The notes under the pieces: model-generated
Seen by the model: the letters and a program-made list of their open reading frames with translations, nothing else
Told to the model about the DNA's origin: nothing
Databases searched by the model: none
Shown here: positions 33,500 through 37,883 of the stretch, piece by piece
How positions within the stretch are numbered: position 1 is the stretch's first letter
Layout: the number at the start of each line of letters is the position of its first letter
Origin: Brevinematales bacterium
Lineage (GTDB): Bacteria; Spirochaetota; Brevinematia; Brevinematales; JAOACQ01
Assembly (NCBI GenBank): GCA_026417755.1
Contig: JAOACQ010000084.1
Location: 1 to 37,883 of the forward strand
Reading direction: 5' to 3'
Length of the DNA stretch: 37,883 nt
Position numbers and translations under genes: made by a program

Positions 33500-34603
33500 A
33501 TGAAGTGTAAAAATGCCATTTTTGTAATTATTTTCTTATTTTTGTCTTGTGGAGAAGAACGACCAATTAGTAAAGTAGCTCCTTTTATTAATGTATTGCT
33601 TTTCACTTCTGACAGTGCAAATATAGAAGCTGAAAATTTTGTATTAATTTCTGGTAAAGGAAGAGAAATCGGAAAAGGTAAAATCAACTTCACTCTATCT
33701 AATAACTCAATTGTAATTAATGAAATGATTGTTGGTGAAAATAAATTTGAGATTTCACCTGAAAATTATTTTAAAATCAACGGTAAAAGTTATAGAGGTA
33801 ATCTTTTAATTATTAACACAAATGGCACCCTATATTTCATAAACATAATTGATATAGAATCATATCTATATTCTGTAGTGCCTGGTGAAGTTTATTCTTC
33901 TTGGGAAACAGAAGTTTTAAAAGCTCAAACAGTTGTTTCAAGAACATATGCTCTTTATGAACTTTCTTTCTCCAGAGGTAAAAATAGGTTATTTGATGTA
34001 TATTCTGACACCCGTTCACAGGTCTATAAAGGAATAGAATCTGAGAATGAGTTAATCAGGAATATTGTTAACTCAACGACAGGCGAAGTCTTGAGATATA
34101 ATGGGAAGATAATACCGGCATTCTTTCATTCATCAAGTGGTGGAATGACAGAATCATCTCTTGAATTTTTTGGCTATGATAAGCCTTATCTCATCGCAAA
34201 AGAATCCCCATATGCGGCAACATTTCCAGAAAATAGATGGGAATACAAAATTAAAACAAAAGACTTTTCAAAGATTTTTAATATATCACAGGATTTAACT
34301 TCAATAAAAGTTACAAAGAGAACAACTTCAAAACGTATAAAAGAGATTACAATTTCATCTTCTCAAAGTAATATAGTAATAAGTGGAAAAGAACTAAGAA
34401 GTAAACTTGGAGAATCAAATATTAAAAGTCTAAGGGCAAATATCTTCATTACAAACGATACAGTTTTATTTCAGGGAGTTGGTTACGGGCATGGTGTCGG
34501 ATTCGCTCAATGGGATGCTCAGGGTATGGCAAAAGAAGGGAAGGATTATAAAAGTATTCTTAAATTCTTCTACCCCGGAGTTTCAATAGAAAAGATATGG
34601 TAA
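33500..34603 (+). CDS. SpoIID/LytB-domain lipoprotein (putative peptidoglycan lytic transglycosylase)
   Basis: This 367-aa protein has a hydrophobic signal ending FLSC, giving a lipid-anchored Cys17. A middle beta-rich region is followed by a SpoIID/LytB domain (about residues 105-365). Landmarks are ESYLYSVVPGEV (the family's catalytic Glu is in this motif), AQTVVSRTYALYE, DVYSDTRSQVYKG, PAFFHSSSGGMTE and the closing GYGHGVGFAQWDAQGMA. The family cleaves or remodels denuded glycan strands, as in sporulation or cell separation. No sporulation genes are present, so a general wall-remodelling role is likelier. TAAGG precedes the ATG. The HAD-type gene overlaps its 3' end. Confidence 0.9.
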   Translation: MKCKNAIFVIIFLFLSCGEERPISKVAPFINVLLFTSDSANIEAENFVLISGKGREIGKGKINFTLSNNSIVINEMIVGENKFEISPENYFKINGKSYRGNLLIINTNGTLYFINIIDIESYLYSVVPGEVYSSWETEVLKAQTVVSRTYALYELSFSRGKNRLFDVYSDTRSQVYKGIESENELIRNIVNSTTGEVLRYNGKIIPAFFHSSSGGMTESSLEFFGYDKPYLIAKESPYAATFPENRWEYKIKTKDFSKIFNISQDLTSIKVTKRTTSKRIKEITISSSQSNIVISGKELRSKLGESNIKSLRANIFITNDTVLFQGVGYGHGVGFAQWDAQGMAKEGKDYKSILKFFYPGVSIEKIW

Positions 34604-35295
34604 GAAATGCTTATCTATTTGACATCGATGGAACATTGCTCCACGCAAGAGGTTTAGGAAAATGGGCTTTTGAAAATGCACTCTCTAAAATTTTAGGAAA
34701 AAATTTTTCACTTGAAAAAGAGGATTTCAGTGGCAGAACTGATAAAGATATTTTATACTCTTTTCTTGAAAGATTAGGATATAAAAAACAAGAGATTGAT
34801 AATTTTATTCCACTACTCTATGAGACCTACCTTTTTGAATTTAAAGAACTAAGCGAAAAAAATAAAGAAATGTTTCTAGTTTTTCCAAAAGTATATGAGA
34901 TTCTATCTGAATTAAAAGGAGAATGTATAGGTTTACTGACAGGTAATCTCCTAGAATCCGCTTTTATAAAATTAAAAGCAGTTGGTTTAAGTGATTTTTT
35001 CCCATATGGGGTAGGTGGATTTGGTAATGAAAGCAGAAATAGGAGTAAATTATTCCCTATAGCTATAGAAAGAATGAAAAATTTCTATAAGGTTAACAAT
35101 TTCAATAAAATATGGATAATTGGTGATTCCCATAGAGATATAATCTGTGCAAAGGAGAACAATGCTCTTTCTCTTATTGTCGCAACTGGTAAAGAAAAAA
35201 AAGAAAAACTCATAACCTATAAACCAGATTATATATTTAATGATTTCAGTGACACAAAGGCTATTCTCAATATACTAAAATACCAATATTTGTAA
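34597..35295 (+). CDS. HAD-family hydrolase (phosphoglycolate phosphatase-like)
   Basis: This 232-aa phosphatase of the haloacid dehalogenase superfamily has motif I LFDIDGTL (catalytic Asp9, Asp11). A helical cap of about 70 residues follows, then motif II LLTGN, motif III with a conserved Lys region (SRNRSKLFPIAIERM) and motif IV IGDSHRDI. It resembles the Gph group, which removes phosphate from 2-phosphoglycolate, although a sugar or nucleotide phosphate is also possible. The ATG overlaps the stop of the SpoIID gene by 7 nt, so translation is coupled. It is cytoplasmic. Confidence 0.9.
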   Translation: MVRNAYLFDIDGTLLHARGLGKWAFENALSKILGKNFSLEKEDFSGRTDKDILYSFLERLGYKKQEIDNFIPLLYETYLFEFKELSEKNKEMFLVFPKVYEILSELKGECIGLLTGNLLESAFIKLKAVGLSDFFPYGVGGFGNESRNRSKLFPIAIERMKNFYKVNNFNKIWIIGDSHRDIICAKENNALSLIVATGKEKKEKLITYKPDYIFNDFSDTKAILNILKYQYL

Positions 35296-35318
35296 AAAAA
35301 ATAATTTTACTTTATAAT
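35290..35318 (+). promoter_or_regulatory. Candidate sigma70 promoter for the Omp85-like gene
   Basis: TTGTAA (35290-35295) and TATAAT (35313-35318) are spaced by 17 nt. The first overlaps the stop of the HAD gene, and the start codon is 19 nt downstream, so any leader would be very short. Confidence 0.42.
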
Positions 35319-35336
35319 TACTTATGGGAGAAGTGA

Positions 35337-36503
35337 TTGAAGAAAATTTTAGCTATTCTTTTATTTTTTAATACCGGCTATTCTGTAACTATAAAAAATA
35401 TAAACTTTATTGGTGATGCTGTTACAAAAAAAGTTACTTTGCTTTCATTTTTTCCTGAATATTATGAAAAAAAAGATTTGTCAGATGAAGAATTAAAAAA
35501 AATTATTAAAAACTGGAAAAGACGACTGGAAAGAACTGGCTGGTTCAGAAATATTAAAATTGATGTGATTAATCTAGAAAATAATGAGGTAGATATAAAT
35601 TTAAGTTTTACCGAAAAAATACCTTATACTGTATATTTCAAAAATAACTATATTGGCATAGGTAAATACAATATCTGGGGAGAAGGTAAAGAACTTTATT
35701 TTGAAGCTGGACTATCACATAAAAGCATAAAAATTATAGATAGAATATTTAATGGAACATCTTATTTCTATGAATTTTATGCAGGTAGTGAACTTTTCAC
35801 TCTTCACGAATATTTGAATGGTGAAATAGAAAAAAAAGATTTATCCCGACAAAAATTAGATGCAAAGATAGGCAACAATATATTACCAGATCAAAAAATA
35901 TCTTTCAAAATATCTCTTGAGTGGTTTCAGGATACAAATGACAACGAAAATTCAAAAAATATAAATTATTCAACTATAAGCTGGAGTTATGATACAACAG
36001 AAGGATATCCTGTTGTTAAAAACGGTCTTAAATGGGAAAATAACCTTAAGTTTTACACTGATTTTAAATTTCTAGTTGAAACTGATTTTAAAGGTTATTT
36101 TATGATATTTGAAACATTAATATTGGGTTCAAGACTTCATATCGCATTTTCTTATCCTGAATTACCTATTTATCATAAATTTAATCTCCAGGGAATAAAT
36201 GGTTTAAGAACCCTCTCAATTATGCCCGGCCTTATAGGTAGTAACATCTGGGAAACACATATAGAGTTACGCTGGGCTTTCTGGGATGTTGTACCATTTT
36301 TACTTTATGATCTTCAACTTGAGGCTTTAGGATTCGTAGATATAGGTGAAGCTAAAGATAAAATAGAAGAATTTGGTAAACCTCATATAGTTTATGGCTG
36401 TGGTATAAGAATATATCTAGATACTTTTGCTATAAGAACTGAAATTGGTGTAGATGAATCTTCAAAAGTTAGTGTAATGAGTAGTTTTGAACTGCCATTT
36501 TAA
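35337..36503 (+). CDS. Short Omp85/BamA-like outer-membrane beta-barrel protein
   Basis: This 388-aa protein has a signal peptide (about 1-17), one POTRA-like domain (about 18-95: VTIKNINFIGDAVTKK, WKRRLERTGWFRNIKIDVIN, VDINLSFTEK) and a beta-barrel to the C-terminus. The barrel contains FNLQGINGLRTL, the place of the RG[F/Y] motif in Omp85 proteins (here QGI), then ALGFVDIGEA. It ends in Phe, as outer-membrane barrels do. BamA has five POTRAs and is about 800 aa, so this is a short Omp85 paralogue. The start is TTG at 35337 with GGGAG 6 nt upstream. Nearby ATG codons are out of frame. The role is unknown. Confidence 0.8.
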   Translation: MKKILAILLFFNTGYSVTIKNINFIGDAVTKKVTLLSFFPEYYEKKDLSDEELKKIIKNWKRRLERTGWFRNIKIDVINLENNEVDINLSFTEKIPYTVYFKNNYIGIGKYNIWGEGKELYFEAGLSHKSIKIIDRIFNGTSYFYEFYAGSELFTLHEYLNGEIEKKDLSRQKLDAKIGNNILPDQKISFKISLEWFQDTNDNENSKNINYSTISWSYDTTEGYPVVKNGLKWENNLKFYTDFKFLVETDFKGYFMIFETLILGSRLHIAFSYPELPIYHKFNLQGINGLRTLSIMPGLIGSNIWETHIELRWAFWDVVPFLLYDLQLEALGFVDIGEAKDKIEEFGKPHIVYGCGIRIYLDTFAIRTEIGVDESSKVSVMSSFELPF

Positions 36504-36507
36504 AGCC

Positions 36508-37317
36508 TTAATTTTTTCCAACCACCTTGCCACAGTAATAAATATAATTCTTATCTATTGCATCAACTTTTCTTCCACGAACAAGCTGAAATGTTTTTGG
36601 ATCTGCCTCTTTTATAACAAAAAATCCACTGTCACGAAAATAATAAACTTTATTTTTGTCTTTTCCATAACCAAGACCAAGATACTCAAAACTCTCTGGA
36701 TCGGCACCTTCCACCATTTTATCATGAAAATAAACAAATCTCCCATCCGTTCCCCAGTAATTTTCACCCGCAAAATCTAAGTCATAGGCTTTGAATTTCT
36801 TTGCTTGAATCCCTTTTAAGGGAATGAATTTCAACTCCCTTATGTCAAAATAATAAACATTCTTGCCATCAGAAAAATAAGCTGGAGATAAGTACATACT
36901 TTTTGCCGGATAGCAAAACAATTTTTTAGCATTCATCCCGAAGGGAATTTTTATAACCTCAATGGCAGGATCACTATCCATCTTATATATTTTATTCTCA
37001 TACTCAAAAATGTATAGACAAAAGCCATTGTTAAAGGCAGCAATTTCTCTCACTTTATGAGCATTAGCAAACAACACTCTTTTTTCATAAAGATAAAAAG
37101 CATTTTTATCTGCTGCCGCAACTGAAAAATACTTAACATCTGTCGGATTCTTTAATTCTCTGAAAGTTTGAACATCCACATCTTGTAATGGCTCATTCTC
37201 GAAATAGTAGATTTTATCACCTATTCTTTTGTAATGAACCAATTCTGAGGCTGATAGAATTGTATATTTAATCATAACTAAAAATAAGATTAAACCAACC
37301 CTTAACTTATTAGTCAT
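36508..37317 (-). CDS. Secreted DKNYY-repeat protein
   Basis: This 269-aa protein has a signal peptide (about residues 1-25) and then repeated motifs of the DKNYY family (PF13644), in which short YxxD-x-x-VYY units recur. Examples here are IGDKIYYFENEPL, SDGKNVYYFDIREL, GTDGRFVYFHDKMVEGADPE, GKDKNKVYYFRDSGF and DKNYIYYCGKVV. The frame is open upstream to a TTG at 37344. I prefer the ATG at 37317 because it gives a clean signal peptide. Its ribosome site is weak (GAAAAG). It converges on the Omp85-like gene with a 4-nt gap. The biochemical function of DKNYY proteins is not known. Confidence 0.78.
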   Translation of the reverse strand: MTNKLRVGLILFLVMIKYTILSASELVHYKRIGDKIYYFENEPLQDVDVQTFRELKNPTDVKYFSVAAADKNAFYLYEKRVLFANAHKVREIAAFNNGFCLYIFEYENKIYKMDSDPAIEVIKIPFGMNAKKLFCYPAKSMYLSPAYFSDGKNVYYFDIRELKFIPLKGIQAKKFKAYDLDFAGENYWGTDGRFVYFHDKMVEGADPESFEYLGLGYGKDKNKVYYFRDSGFFVIKEADPKTFQLVRGRKVDAIDKNYIYYCGKVVGKN

Positions 37318-37450
37318 AAAATACTTTTCGTAAAAATAGAGCAAATTCTTAAGTTTTTTGAGACGCTACCAAAAAACTTTAGTTTTAAGGATGACTGCCT
37401 TGCAATTACAAACGCATCTCTACAAGTTACAAGTCATTGGGTGGAATCTT

Positions 37451-37508
37451 TTTCCTCTCTATATGTCATCGCGAGGAGTCCTTTCTCTCTATGTGTCATT
37501 GCGAGGAG
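37451..37508. repeat. Tandem 28-bp repeat, 30-bp period (GTCATTGCGAGGAG type)
   Basis: The units at 37451-37478 and 37481-37508 match at 24 of 28 positions. Both contain TCTCTAT, then GTCAT and GCGAGGAG. The second copy is followed by CAAAGCGACGAA. This matches a repeat family dispersed in many unrelated bacterial genomes (GTCATTGCGAGGAGC-AAAGCGACGAAGCAATC). Confidence 0.8.
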
Positions 37509-37526
37509 CAAAGCGACGAACCACCC

Positions 37527-37551
37527 CCACACCCCGCTTCGCGGGGTGTGG
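37527..37551. repeat. Perfect 11-bp GC-rich hairpin
   Basis: CCACACCCCGC and GCGGGGTGTGG form a perfect 11-bp stem around a TTC loop. It is one of the strongest stems in the window but is not followed by a T tract, so it is not a typical terminator. It is probably part of the repeat element. Confidence 0.85.
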
Positions 37552-37587
37552 CTCGCTATCGCTATGCCGTCTCTGCTTGCTAAGCAA

Positions 37588-37852
37588 ATGAATTTTTCCG
37601 CTTTAGCCAACTGTAGCAAGAATCGACAGCAACTCGACATCCTGTCTTCGGATGTTTATTCAAAAACTTTGCGAAACTTTTAGAAAGCTACCTCTTTCTG
37701 TTAACTTATCTCATTAGACCTTTAGTTAGCTACTTTCAAAAGCCCTCAACCACTCGCAAAGTTTTTTCATTAGTAGAGTCAACATATCTGTCTCAACGGC
37801 AACATCCTTGTTGCCTTAGCTAAGCATTAGTTGTCTAAAGCGGAAAATTCAT
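37588..37852. mobile_element. Nested inverted repeat, MITE-like element (about 265 bp)
   Basis: The outer arms are ATGAATTTTTCCGCTTTAG (37588-37606) and CTAAAGCGGAAAATTCAT (37835-37852). They pair over 18-19 bp with one base gap, then continue through a mismatch as CAACT (37608-37612) and AGTTG (37829-37833). Inside lie AAAAACTTTGCGA (37662-37674) with its exact complement TCGCAAAGTTTTT (37754-37766), and hairpins at 37798-37815 and 37682-37699. No transposase is encoded. It could be a MITE or a structured RNA. Confidence 0.5.
37798..37815. repeat. Perfect 7-bp hairpin within the inverted-repeat element
   Basis: GGCAACA and TGTTGCC pair perfectly around a TCCT loop. Confidence 0.7.
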
Positions 37853-37883
37853 ACTCAAGAAGTAAACCAGCAGAGACTTATAC

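Larger units (their letters stand above)
37318..37883. other. Gene-free, hairpin-rich stretch; probable dispersed mobile repeat
   Basis: I find no credible gene in these 566 bases. The composition changes from AT-rich to visibly GC-richer. Short open frames exist on both strands, but they translate to SLRGAKRRT and FVALLLAMT, the well-known spurious products of the GTCATTGCGAGGAG repeat. The region holds a tandem repeat, a GC-rich hairpin and a nested inverted repeat, listed separately. Confidence 0.7.

Noticed and set aside
33500-34603. Evidence for sporulation from the SpoIID-type protein
   Set aside because: SpoIID/LytB domains occur in many non-sporulating bacteria, and no other sporulation gene is present.
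37527-37551. Right-end GC hairpin as an intrinsic terminator
   Set aside because: It lacks a T tract and no gene ends beside it.
37358-37683. Short open frames of 68-80 aa in the right-end repeat region, both strands
   Set aside because: They translate the repeat itself (SLRGAKRRT, FVALLLAMT), give no signal of a real protein and have no convincing ribosome sites.
37318-37883. CRISPR array
   Set aside because: Only two repeat units are seen, abutting with a 2-bp gap and no unique spacers. There are no cas genes.

Overview
Organism. The window is AT-rich and densely packed. It has Gram-negative envelope genes: an Omp85/BamA-like outer-membrane protein, an ExbB/ExbD pair, and two lipoproteins with relaxed FSC/LSC lipoboxes. 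It also has a long PPi-type phosphofructokinase, a single-chain PurL, a primary sigma70 and an NtrC-type activator that implies sigma54. This fits a low-GC, anaerobe-like diderm, possibly a spirochaete or a related deep lineage. That placement is inference, because there is no rRNA gene or other decisive marker here. Several divergent intergenic regions carry near-consensus TTGACA/TATAAT promoters. Three convergent gene pairs overlap at their 3' ends, which indicates a compact chromosome.

Layout. 1-4810 (minus strand): accA-pfp, a hairpin, then xseB-pilZ-FAH hydrolase, then clpP, which runs off the left edge. 4995-5621 (plus): an RsbW/HATPase-type protein with a perfect-consensus promoter and a perfect bidirectional terminator. 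5656-8175 (minus): a LacI regulator followed by two membrane proteins that look like diverged tandem paralogues. 8327-9904 (plus): an orphan ABC substrate-binding lipoprotein and a TetR regulator, convergent with ribE (riboflavin synthase). 10699-18292 (plus): a run of secreted or membrane-anchored TPR and HEAT proteins. This is the most unusual block. It includes a membrane-anchored TPR protein with a C-terminal Mrr-like nuclease fold that appears to have lost its catalytic residues. 18280-22020 (minus): purL. 22134-24425 (plus): a small membrane protein, ExbB, ExbD and a TIM-barrel isomerase/endonuclease-like protein. 24487-27413 (plus): a DUF4390-like protein, a sensor kinase and an NtrC-type sigma54 activator. 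27403-32462 (minus): rpoD, dnaG and comM. 32576-36503 (plus): a Cys-rich metal-binding protein, coaE, a SpoIID-type lipoprotein, a HAD phosphatase and an Omp85-like protein, convergent with a secreted DKNYY-repeat protein.

Right end. From about 37318 to 37883 I see no credible gene. The stretch is visibly richer in GC and full of hairpins. It has a 30-bp-period tandem repeat of the widespread GTCATTGCGAGGAG type, an 11-bp GC-rich hairpin and a nested inverted repeat spanning about 265 bp. It looks like a dispersed, MITE/REP-like mobile repeat.

How the genes work together. The strongest candidate for an undescribed system is the 10.7-18.3 kb block. By the positive-inside rule, adjacent genes encode one TPR protein predicted to face the periplasm and one predicted to face the cytoplasm. 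They are preceded by secreted TPR and coiled-coil proteins and followed by a secreted HEAT-repeat protein. Together they could form an envelope-spanning scaffold. No function is assigned.
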